Below, piece after piece: positions 57,961 to 64,000 of a stretch of 64,000 nt of DNA. Within the stretch, counting starts at the first letter, position 1. Each line of letters opens with the position of its first letter. The notes below the pieces were generated by a model. It was not told where the DNA came from, searched no databases, and saw only the letters and a list, made by a program, of their open reading frames with translations. The DNA is from Kribbella soli. Its GTDB lineage: Bacteria > Actinomycetota > Actinomycetes > Propionibacteriales > Kribbellaceae. The stretch is from positions 868,001 to 932,000 of the forward strand of contig NZ_SJJZ01000003.1 of the NCBI RefSeq assembly GCF_004331345.1, in the 5' to 3' direction. The position numbers were made by a program, and so were the translations under genes.

Positions 57961-58280
57961 AACCCCAGACATTCGAACTCGTTCGTTACACCGACATCAG
58001 TGGAGTTTCCGGGACCGGCGTCGTCGCCGAAGGCTGTGTGTTCACCGACGGCTCGGTCGCCCTGCGCTGGCACGGCGCGAATCCGTCGACGGCCGTCTGG
58101 CCGGACCTGGACTCCATCCTCGCCGTTCACGGCCACTGCGGCGCCACCGTCGTGCGCTGGCTGGACGTCTCCGAGATGGAACCAGTACCAGGCACCGACC
58201 TCCTGCCCGGCGAGCTCACGCACATTCTCGCCACCGGCCGGCGCACCCACCACCACCAGTCGGCCGCCGCGTCGGCCTGA
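57957..58280 (+). CDS. Small conserved-looking protein, phage-type, function unknown
   Basis: 107 residues from GTG 57957 (VKPQTFELVRYTDISGVSGTGVVAEG). A central motif VALRWHGANPSTAVWPDLDSILAVHGHCGATVVRWLD resembles small proteins common in actinobacteria and their phages; no function is known to me. In-frame ATG 57936 would add seven residues. It lies about 200 bp downstream of the hen1 start (divergent) behind a structured leader with a coupled short ORF. Confidence 0.65.
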   Translation: MKPQTFELVRYTDISGVSGTGVVAEGCVFTDGSVALRWHGANPSTAVWPDLDSILAVHGHCGATVVRWLDVSEMEPVPGTDLLPGELTHILATGRRTHHHQSAAASA

Positions 58281-58302
58281 CCGAAACGTCGCCTGGCTGC
58301 CC

Positions 58303-58914
58303 TTACGGGGTGAGGCCGGTCAGCGCGAAGAACTCCTGCCGCGAACTAGGGCTGTCGCGCAGGATCCCGTGCAGCGACGACGTGACCGTCCGCGAGCCTG
58401 CCGCACGTACGCCGCGCAACGACATGCACTGGTGCTCGGCCTCGATCACGACACCGACCCCCTTCGGGTCGAGGTGGTCCTGGAGCCAATCGGCGACCTG
58501 CTTCGTCAGCCGCTCCTGCACCTGGAAGTCGCGCGCGAACAGCTCCACCACCCGGGCCAGCTTCGAGAGCCCGAGGATCCGGTCGCCGGGCAGATACCCG
58601 ACATGGGCGACGCCCTGGAACGGCAGCAGGTGGTGCTCGCACAGCGACTGCACCGGGATGTCCTTGGCCAGGACGAGCTCGTCGTACCCCTCGTCGTTCG
58701 GGAACGTGGTCAGCTCGAACTCCCGCGGCGTCAGCATCTCGGCGTACGCGTTCGCAACCCGGCGCGGGGTCTCCGCCAGGTGCGCGCTCTGCGGGTCCCG
58801 CCCGAGGGCGGTCAGCAGGTCCGCGACGGCTCGCTGCGCGGCGGGCAGGTCGATCTCCGCCCGGCGCGCGACGATATGGAGGGGGACGGACTCGAGGTCG
58901 GCCGAGATCGCCAT
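58303..58914 (-). CDS. folE: GTP cyclohydrolase I
   Basis: 203 residues from ATG 58914 (AGGGAG 8 nt upstream; a GTG 6 nt earlier is too near the site). It converts GTP to dihydroneopterin triphosphate, the first step of folate and pterin synthesis. Zinc and active-site motifs: SLCEHHLLPFQGVAHVGYLPGDRILGLSKLARVVE, QERLTKQVADWL and EAEHQCMSLRGV. This is a second-copy-like folE outside a folate cluster; it stands next to a SufR-like regulator, so a special pterin role is possible. Confidence 0.95.
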   Translation of the reverse strand: MAISADLESVPLHIVARRAEIDLPAAQRAVADLLTALGRDPQSAHLAETPRRVANAYAEMLTPREFELTTFPNDEGYDELVLAKDIPVQSLCEHHLLPFQGVAHVGYLPGDRILGLSKLARVVELFARDFQVQERLTKQVADWLQDHLDPKGVGVVIEAEHQCMSLRGVRAAGSRTVTSSLHGILRDSPSSRQEFFALTGLTP

Positions 58915-58977
58915 CTGCACACTCCCTGAGGTATCAACGAACTGACATCATACTGTTTGACCAACCGATGTTGTCGA

Positions 58978-58989
58978 TAGAATCATTCC
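58978..58989 (+). promoter_or_regulatory. -10 element of a probable leaderless promoter
   Basis: TAGAAT at 58978-58983, 6 nt before the GTG at 58990. Confidence 0.5.
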
Positions 58990-59706
58990 GTGGACACGCC
59001 CTGGGATGCCGCCGTTCAGGCGGTCGCCGTACTGGAGGAGCCGACTCGTCGCCGGCTCTACGAGTACGTCGTCAGCCGGCCCGAACCGGTGAGCCGGGAC
59101 GATGCCGCGAGTGCGCTCGGGTTGCCGCGGACCACGGCCGCGTTCCACCTCGACAAGCTCACCGAAGAGGGTCTGCTCGACACCTGCTACGAGCGCCGCA
59201 CCGGCCGCACCGGCCCGGGCGCGGGACGCCCCGCGAAGCTGTACCACCGCTCCGACCGCGAGATCGAGATCACCCTCCCCGAACGCCAGTACGCCGTCGC
59301 CGGCCACCTCCTCGCCACCGCCATCCAGGACGCCGAAACCACCGGCCTCACCCCTCGCGAGGCGGTCAACCGCCGAGCCCACGAGTACGGCGAAGCACTC
59401 GGCCGAACCGCCCGCGACCGCGGTGAGGGGGACGTGTTGGTGCAGGTGCTCGAGGCGCATGGCTTCGAGCCACGGCCGGAGGAGGACGGGATCGCGCTGG
59501 CGAACTGCCCGTTCCGGCGACTGGCGAAGGACCACCCGCAACTGGTCTGCGGCATGAACCTGCACCTGGTAGCCGGCCTCCTGACCAGCCTCGACGCCCC
59601 ACTCCAGGCCGAACTCGCCCCCACCCCAGGCCACTGCTGCGTCCGGATCACCGGACGCGCACCACTCACCAACCCCTCGGACGAGCCCCGACCAACGGAC
59701 AGTTGA
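58990..59706 (+). CDS. ArsR-fold regulator with SufR-like cysteine domain
   Basis: 238 residues. Winged HTH at about 15-75 (EEPTRRRLYEYVVSRPEPVSRDDAASALGLPRTTAAFHLDKLTEEGLLD). The C-terminal part has four Cys in the order NCPFRRLAKDHPQLVCGMNLHLVAGLL and GHCCVRITG, the pattern of SufR-type regulators that hold a 4Fe-4S cluster. It may sense iron-sulfur state or redox. GTG 58990 lies 6 nt after TAGAAT. Divergent from folE with 75 bp between start codons; folE may be a target. Confidence 0.8.
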   Translation: MDTPWDAAVQAVAVLEEPTRRRLYEYVVSRPEPVSRDDAASALGLPRTTAAFHLDKLTEEGLLDTCYERRTGRTGPGAGRPAKLYHRSDREIEITLPERQYAVAGHLLATAIQDAETTGLTPREAVNRRAHEYGEALGRTARDRGEGDVLVQVLEAHGFEPRPEEDGIALANCPFRRLAKDHPQLVCGMNLHLVAGLLTSLDAPLQAELAPTPGHCCVRITGRAPLTNPSDEPRPTDS

Positions 59707-59761
59707 GCGTGCCGCGCCGCCCCGGCGGACGGTTGGTGAGTGGCGGAGGTCCGCCCCTCAC

Positions 59762-59773
59762 TAAGCTCGCCCC
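59762..59773 (+). promoter_or_regulatory. -10 element of a probable leaderless promoter
   Basis: TAAGCT at 59762-59767, 6 nt before the GTG at 59774; no ribosome-binding site. Confidence 0.5.
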
Positions 59774-60259
59774 GTGGCGAAGAAGCAGAGTCAGGGAACA
59801 CCCGCGACCGTTGCGCTGACGAAGGCGATGGTCGAGTTCACGACGCATGCCTACGAGCACGACCCGGCGGCGAAGTCGTTCGGACTCGAGGCAGCCGAGG
59901 CGCTCAGGCTGGCGCCGGAGCAGGTGTTCAAGACGCTGCTCGTCGAGGTCGACGGGAAGCTCACAGTCGGCGTCGTACCGGTCGACAAGCAGCTCGACCT
60001 GAAGGCGATCGCGGCCGCGGCCGGCGGGAAGAAGGCAGTGATGGCCGACCCGGTCGCCGCCGAGCGCACCACCGGGTACGTCGTCGGCGGCATCAGCCCG
60101 ATCGGCCAGAAGCGCGCCCTGCCCACGGTCGTCGACAGCACCGCCACCGACCACCCGACGGTCTACGTGTCGGGCGGCCGGCGCGGTCTCGACATCGGCC
60201 TGTCCCCCGCCGACCTGATCACCGTGACCAAGGCGCGTACCGCGGCTATCGCCAGATAA
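59774..60259 (+). CDS. ybaK: YbaK/EbsC-type Cys-tRNA(Pro) deacylase
   Basis: 161 residues. YbaK fold with VEFTTHAYEHDP, LRLAPEQVFKTLLVEVDGKLTVGVVPVDKQLDLKAIAAAAGGKKAVMADP, the GYVVGGISPIGQK loop and VYVSGGRRGLDIGLSPADLI. The lysine in VFKTLL is the key catalytic/substrate residue. It hydrolyses mischarged Cys-tRNA(Pro). GTG 59774 gives the family's usual N-terminus. 67 bp after the SufR-like gene with its own -10 element. Confidence 0.93.
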   Translation: MAKKQSQGTPATVALTKAMVEFTTHAYEHDPAAKSFGLEAAEALRLAPEQVFKTLLVEVDGKLTVGVVPVDKQLDLKAIAAAAGGKKAVMADPVAAERTTGYVVGGISPIGQKRALPTVVDSTATDHPTVYVSGGRRGLDIGLSPADLITVTKARTAAIAR

Positions 60260-60275
60260 CCGGCGCCGACCACTG

Positions 60276-61349
60276 TCATCGACCAACAGGATCGAGGTTC
60301 GGTGGGAGGATCTCACCGCTTCCTCGCCGGATCAGTGACGGCTTGAGCACCAGATGCTGTGGTGGCCCGTTGTCGCCCGCGAGCCGGCCGAGGAGGATAC
60401 GACCGACCTCGGCGCCGATGCGCCGTACGTCCTGCCGAATCACTGTCAGACCCGGCTCGATCAGGTCGGCCAAGGGAAAGTCGTCGAACCCGACCAGAGC
60501 CACCTTGCGCACCATGCCCGCGGACCGCAGTGCGCGAACAGCGCCCACTGTGATGATGTTGCGCCCGGCAACCAGTGCGGTCGGAGGGTCTGTCGAGTCG
60601 AGGAAGTCGGCGACCACTCGCGTTGCTTCCTCCTCGCTGCGCACACCGTGGACGAGCAGCAGCGGATCGAATCCGATCTGCGCTTCCTCGAGGGCTGCGC
60701 GGTAACCGGCGATCCGCTCCTTGGCCGTCTCGATCTGATGGAGGTCGCTGAGCATCGCAATGCGGCGATGTCCACCCGCGATCAGGTGAGCGGTCGCCAG
60801 TTTGGCGCCCATCCGGTTGTCGATGGTGACGGAGTCGCAGTCCAGACCGTGCGGTCGGCGATCCACGAACACCAACGGGAGTCCCGCGCGATGTTCACTC
60901 AGCAGGTATTCGTGCCGCTCGGAGGCCGGCATCAGTACCAGCCCGTCGGCGCGGCGGGCCACCAGATCAGAGACGATGTCCCGCTCACGATCCGGCTCCT
61001 CGTCGAGGCTCGCGGCCAGCACGGACAGCCCTCCCTCGCGGAGAGCGTCTTCGAGCGCACGTAACAGACCGGCGGAGAAACTGTTCCCGACATCTTGCAG
61101 CAGCGCACCGACGATGCCTGATCTCGAGTCCTTCCGACGCAAGGTGCTCGCGCCGAGATTGTGTCGATAGTCGAGCCGTTCCGCAGCCTGCAGAATGCGT
61201 TCGCGGACGGCGGCGGAGGCGCCTGGCTCGCCGTTGACGACCCGCGACACCGTTTTGACGCTGACACCGGCCAGGCGGGCGACGTCCTTCATGGTCGACC
61301 GAGCCGGCCGATCCTTGCCGCCTCCGGACTGCGTCAACGTTGTCGTCAT
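60276..61349 (-). CDS. LacI-family repressor of the sugar ABC operon
   Basis: 357 residues from ATG 61349 (ATG 61292, MKDVARLAG, is a real alternative; GTG 61382 is also in frame). LacI HTH TMKDVARLAGVSVKTVSRVVNGEPG with hinge helix ASTLRRKDSR; the periplasmic-binding-like sensor domain follows (VGALLQDVGNSFSAGLLRALEDALREGGLSVLAASLDEE ... VALVGFDDFPLADLIEPGLTVIRQD). Divergent from the ribose-type ABC operon, and an 18-bp perfect palindrome lies in between. A partial copy lies at 61332-61345, inside the first codons if 61349 is the start, which favours the shorter protein. Confidence 0.9.
   Translation of the reverse strand: MTTTLTQSGGGKDRPARSTMKDVARLAGVSVKTVSRVVNGEPGASAAVRERILQAAERLDYRHNLGASTLRRKDSRSGIVGALLQDVGNSFSAGLLRALEDALREGGLSVLAASLDEEPDRERDIVSDLVARRADGLVLMPASERHEYLLSEHRAGLPLVFVDRRPHGLDCDSVTIDNRMGAKLATAHLIAGGHRRIAMLSDLHQIETAKERIAGYRAALEEAQIGFDPLLLVHGVRSEEEATRVVADFLDSTDPPTALVAGRNIITVGAVRALRSAGMVRKVALVGFDDFPLADLIEPGLTVIRQDVRRIGAEVGRILLGRLAGDNGPPQHLVLKPSLIRRGSGEILPPNLDPVGR
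61332..61345. promoter_or_regulatory. Secondary LacI operator
   Basis: CGTCAACGTTGTCG shares the GTCAACGTTG core with the main operator. The two centres are 79 bp apart, which suits DNA looping. Confidence 0.5.
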
Positions 61350-61408
61350 GGCTGCAGTATTTCCGATTGAGCCCTTGACCACAAGCCTCTCTTGGTGTGT
61401 TCTGCCTT

Positions 61409-61426
61409 TACGTCAACGTTGACGTA
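61409..61426. promoter_or_regulatory. Main LacI operator before the sugar ABC operon
   Basis: TACGTCAACGTTGACGTA, an 18-bp perfect palindrome centred on CG, 35 nt upstream of the binding-protein ATG. This is the classical LacI-family form. Confidence 0.88.
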
Positions 61427-61461
61427 CTAACAAACTGTGCCTTTCCCGGAGGGACCCGAAC

Positions 61462-62544
61462 ATGCACTTCATCACCCGTACAGCGCGCCTCAGTGTCGCC
61501 GCGGCCGCCCTGACCGGTCTGGTGGCCTTGTCAGCTTGTGGCGGATCCGACAGCGGCGGGTCTGCGTCGTCGACCGACAAGATCGGCGTGTCCCTGATCA
61601 CCAAGGACTCCACCAACCCCTTCTTCGTCGCCATGCAGAAGGGCGCCAAGGAGGAGGCCACGAAGAACAACGTCGACCTGACGATCGCCTCCGGGAAGGC
61701 CGACGGCGACGAGCAAGGCCAGGTACAGGCGATCGAGAACGCGATCGCGCAGGGCCAGAAGGGCATCCTGATCACCCCGAACGGTCCAGGCGTCAACAGC
61801 GCGATCAAGAAGGCGCGGGACGCCGGCCTGTACGTGATCGCCCTGGACACGCCGCCGGACCCGGCCGACACCGTCGACATCACCTTCGCCACCGACAACT
61901 TCGAGGCCGGAAAGCTCATCGGGCAATGGACCGCCAAGCAGCTCGGCGGCAAGCCTGCGACCATCGCGCTGCTCGACCTGTTCAACGACAAGGTCGTCTC
62001 CGTCGACTACAACCGTGACCAGGGCTTCCTCACCGGCCTCGGAGTCGATACAAAGGACGCCAAGAAGAACGGCGACGAGGCGAAGTCGGGTTCGTACAGC
62101 GGCGGCTCCTACTCGATCGTCTGCAACGAGCCGACGCAGGGCGCCGAGGACGGCGGGCGGTCCGCGATGGAGAACTGCCTGACCAAGAACTCGAACGTGA
62201 ACGTCGTCTACACGATCAACGAGCCGGCCGCTATCGGTGCCTACAACGCTCTTAAGGCGGCCGGCAAGACCTCCGGCGTGCTCGTCGTCTCGGTCGACGG
62301 TGGCTGCGCGGGCGTGAAGTCGGTGAAGGACGGGATCATCGGTGCGACCTCCCAGCAGTACCCGTTGAAGATGGCCTCGCTCGGCGTCGAGTCGATCGCC
62401 AAGATCGCCCGCGGCGGCGACAAGCCCCAGAACAGCCCAGGGCTCGACTTCTACAACACCGGCGTGGCACTCGTCACCGACAAGGCCAGCCCGGGCGTGA
62501 CCAGCATCGACACCGCCAAGGGCAGCACGCTGTGCTGGGGATGA
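61462..62544 (+). CDS. Sugar-binding lipoprotein of ribose-type ABC importer
   Basis: 360 residues. Lipobox LSAC (C26). Peripla_BP_4 fold: KIGVSLITKDSTNPFFVAMQKGAKEEATKNNVDLTIASGKADGDEQGQVQAIENAIAQGQKGILITP, then VIALDTPPDPADTVDITFATDNFEAGKLIGQW and VVSVDGGCAGVKSVKDGIIGATSQQYPLKMASLGV. RbsB-like proteins bind pentoses, hexoses or inositols. CCCGGAGGG lies 8 nt before the ATG. First gene of the operon under the divergent LacI repressor. Two extra Cys (VCNEPTQ; NCLTKN) may form a disulfide. Confidence 0.93.
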   Translation: MHFITRTARLSVAAAALTGLVALSACGGSDSGGSASSTDKIGVSLITKDSTNPFFVAMQKGAKEEATKNNVDLTIASGKADGDEQGQVQAIENAIAQGQKGILITPNGPGVNSAIKKARDAGLYVIALDTPPDPADTVDITFATDNFEAGKLIGQWTAKQLGGKPATIALLDLFNDKVVSVDYNRDQGFLTGLGVDTKDAKKNGDEAKSGSYSGGSYSIVCNEPTQGAEDGGRSAMENCLTKNSNVNVVYTINEPAAIGAYNALKAAGKTSGVLVVSVDGGCAGVKSVKDGIIGATSQQYPLKMASLGVESIAKIARGGDKPQNSPGLDFYNTGVALVTDKASPGVTSIDTAKGSTLCWG

Positions 62545-62574
62545 CCGCCGACTCCGACCTCGAGAGGTGACCAG

Positions 62575-63606
62575 ATGACAGTACAGAGCGCCACCCCCGG
62601 CGCCGCGGCGAAGGAGCTCGCCCGGCGGGAACACACGACGAGCCAACGGATCCAGCACCTTCTCCACCAGCATCCCGCGCTCAGCCCTGCGATCATCCTG
62701 CTGCTCACGGTGGTGTGCTTCACCATCGTGAACAGCCGGTTCTCCAACCCGGCCGCGCTGTCCCTGCTGGTTCAGCAGACCGCGGTCGTCGCCGCCCTCG
62801 CGGTCGGCCAGACGCTGATCATCCTGACCGCCGGCATCGACCTGTCGGTCGGAGCCATCGCGATCTTGTCGATGATGGTCACGGCGACCCTGGCCGCCGA
62901 GAACGGTTGGCCGGCCGGCCTCGCCCTGGCCGCCGGCCTCGTCCTCGGGCTCGCCGCCGGCGTACTGAACGGGCTCCTGGTGACCCGGATCGGTCTGCCA
63001 CCGTTCATCGTCACACTGGGAACCCTGAGCATCTTCACCGCTCTCGCCCTGCTCTACTCGGGCGGACAAAGCATCCAGAACAACCGTCTCCCGGCCCTGC
63101 TCAACTGGACCGGCGAGGGCTTCGCGATCGGCCGGTTCCGCGTCACGACCGGAGTACTGATCGTGATCGGTCTCTATGTCGTCGTCGGGTTCGCGCTCAG
63201 CCAGACCTCCTGGGGCCGGCATGTGTACGCCGTCGGAGACGACCCCGAGGCCGCGCGGCTCAGCGGCGTCCGCTCGCGCCGCGTCCTGTTCAGCGTCTAC
63301 GCCGTCGCGGGCCTGATCTACGGAATCGCCGGCTGGACCCTGATCGGCCGCGCCGGGGCCGCCAGCCCGAACGCGATCGTCGACGCCAACCTGGAAAGCA
63401 TCACCGCGGTCGTGATCGGCGGAACCAGCCTGTTCGGTGGTCGCGGCGGTCTCCTGGGCACCCTGCTCGGCGCCCTGATCGTGCAGGCCTTCACCATCGG
63501 CTTGTCGCTGGCCGGTGTCGACGCGCAGTACCGGCTGCTCGCAGTCGGAGTCCTGGTCATCGTCGCTGTGTCCGTGGACCAGTGGATCAGGAAGGTGCGC
63601 TCGTGA
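62575..63606 (+). CDS. Ribose-type ABC importer permease
   Basis: 343 residues with about nine helices, BPD_transp_2 family (RbsC type): ALSLLVQQTAVVAALAVGQTLIILTAGIDLSVGAIAILSMMVTATL, GLPPFIVTLGTLSIFTALALLYSGGQ, WGRHVYAVGDDPEAARLSGVRSRRVLFSVYAVAGLIYGIAGW, DANLESITAVVIGGTSLFGGRGG. Unusually, gene order is binding protein, permease, ATPase. 30 bp after the binding-protein gene; stop overlaps the ATPase GTG by 4 nt. Confidence 0.94.
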   Translation: MTVQSATPGAAAKELARREHTTSQRIQHLLHQHPALSPAIILLLTVVCFTIVNSRFSNPAALSLLVQQTAVVAALAVGQTLIILTAGIDLSVGAIAILSMMVTATLAAENGWPAGLALAAGLVLGLAAGVLNGLLVTRIGLPPFIVTLGTLSIFTALALLYSGGQSIQNNRLPALLNWTGEGFAIGRFRVTTGVLIVIGLYVVVGFALSQTSWGRHVYAVGDDPEAARLSGVRSRRVLFSVYAVAGLIYGIAGWTLIGRAGAASPNAIVDANLESITAVVIGGTSLFGGRGGLLGTLLGALIVQAFTIGLSLAGVDAQYRLLAVGVLVIVAVSVDQWIRKVRS

Positions 63607-64000
63607 CTGCCACCATCAATCAGCCGGGGGACACAGCTCTCCAGGTTCCGATCCTGTCCGCACGCGGACTGGTCAAGACCTTCGGCCGCGTGATCGGCCT
63701 CGACGGGGTCGACCTCGACCTGTTCCCCGGTGAGGTCCTCGCCGTCATCGGTGACAACGGCGCGGGCAAATCCACGCTGATCAAGTGCCTCACCGGCGCG
63801 CTGATACCCGACGCCGGACAGCTGACGCTAGAGCAGGCACCGATCACCTTCCGCGGGCCACAAGACGCCCGGGCAGCCGGCATCGAGACCGTCTATCAGA
63901 CGCTGGCGGTGGCACCCGCCCTCGACATCGCCAGCAACCTGTACCTCGGCCGCGAGGAACGCCGGCCAGGTCTCCTCGGCAACGTCTTCCGGATGCTCGA
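63603..64000 (+). CDS. Ribose-type ABC importer ATPase (3' end outside window)
   Basis: First 132 codons of a sugar ABC ATPase (RbsA or a single-cassette form; the rest is not visible). GTG 63603 overlaps the permease stop (GTGA). LSARGLVKTFGRVIGLDGVDLDLFPGEVLAVIGDNGAGKSTLIKCLTGAL holds the Walker A motif GDNGAGKST; IETVYQTLAVAPALDIASNLYLGRE is the Q-loop region. Supplies energy for the two preceding proteins. Confidence 0.92.
   Translation, partial: MTATINQPGDTALQVPILSARGLVKTFGRVIGLDGVDLDLFPGEVLAVIGDNGAGKSTLIKCLTGALIPDAGQLTLEQAPITFRGPQDARAAGIETVYQTLAVAPALDIASNLYLGREERRPGLLGNVFRML

Overview
The window is a high-GC (about 70 percent) actinobacterial chromosome segment. Codon usage, start-codon use (many GTG), frequent 4-nt ATGA/GTGA gene overlaps and the protein families point to a soil actinomycete near Kribbella / Nocardioides (Propionibacteriales). 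The genus is my inference; no rRNA is present to confirm it. I see no tRNA, rRNA, CRISPR array, insertion sequence or intact prophage.

Layout. 1-2.7 kb: MFS transporter end, a GntR regulator and a divergent nitrilase-type amidohydrolase. 2.8-28.5 kb: a core block found in many actinobacteria, lpdA, sucB, epimerase, lipB, lipA, DUF4191, RDD, glnA (lipoylation, 2-oxoacid dehydrogenase, glutamine synthesis). It is opened up by accessory genes: regulator/oxidoreductase pairs, a membrane-anchored degenerate protein kinase, two tandem sulfatases, a membrane protein with 96-bp tandem repeats, a LysR regulator, an ABC-2 exporter and a two-component system. 28.5-43.5 kb: accessory metabolism, with a peptidoglycan-binding protein, two aldo/keto reductases with their regulators, a GH76 alpha-mannanase, an LLM flavin monooxygenase, a PGRP-type amidase, PadR/HAAS and ABC modules, an O-methyltransferase and an adenosine-kinase-type PfkB kinase.

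43.9-53.1 kb: the most interesting region. An eight-gene operon couples a GH127 beta-L-arabinofuranosidase to a complete family-5 (oligopeptide-type) ABC importer, a proline-iminopeptidase-like S33 hydrolase and a GntR regulator. I propose that it imports and dismantles arabinosylated hydroxyproline peptides from plant extensins. Its promoter carries a perfect 14-bp inverted repeat wrapped around the -10 element and start codon. 53.8-57.7 kb: the two-gene Pnkp-Hen1 RNA repair cassette. 57.9-64 kb: a small protein with a translationally coupled leader ORF, folE, a SufR-like Fe-S type regulator, a YbaK deacylase, and a LacI-controlled ribose-type sugar ABC operon that runs off the end of the window.

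Regulation readable from sequence: a textbook double GlnR box before glnA, paired TetR operators, an 18-bp perfect LacI palindrome, LacI-like operators before the sulfatase and GH76 genes, a GntR TGTATACA site, several strong hairpins, and at least ten genes whose start codon lies 6-8 nt after a TANNNT -10 element, which suggests leaderless mRNAs.
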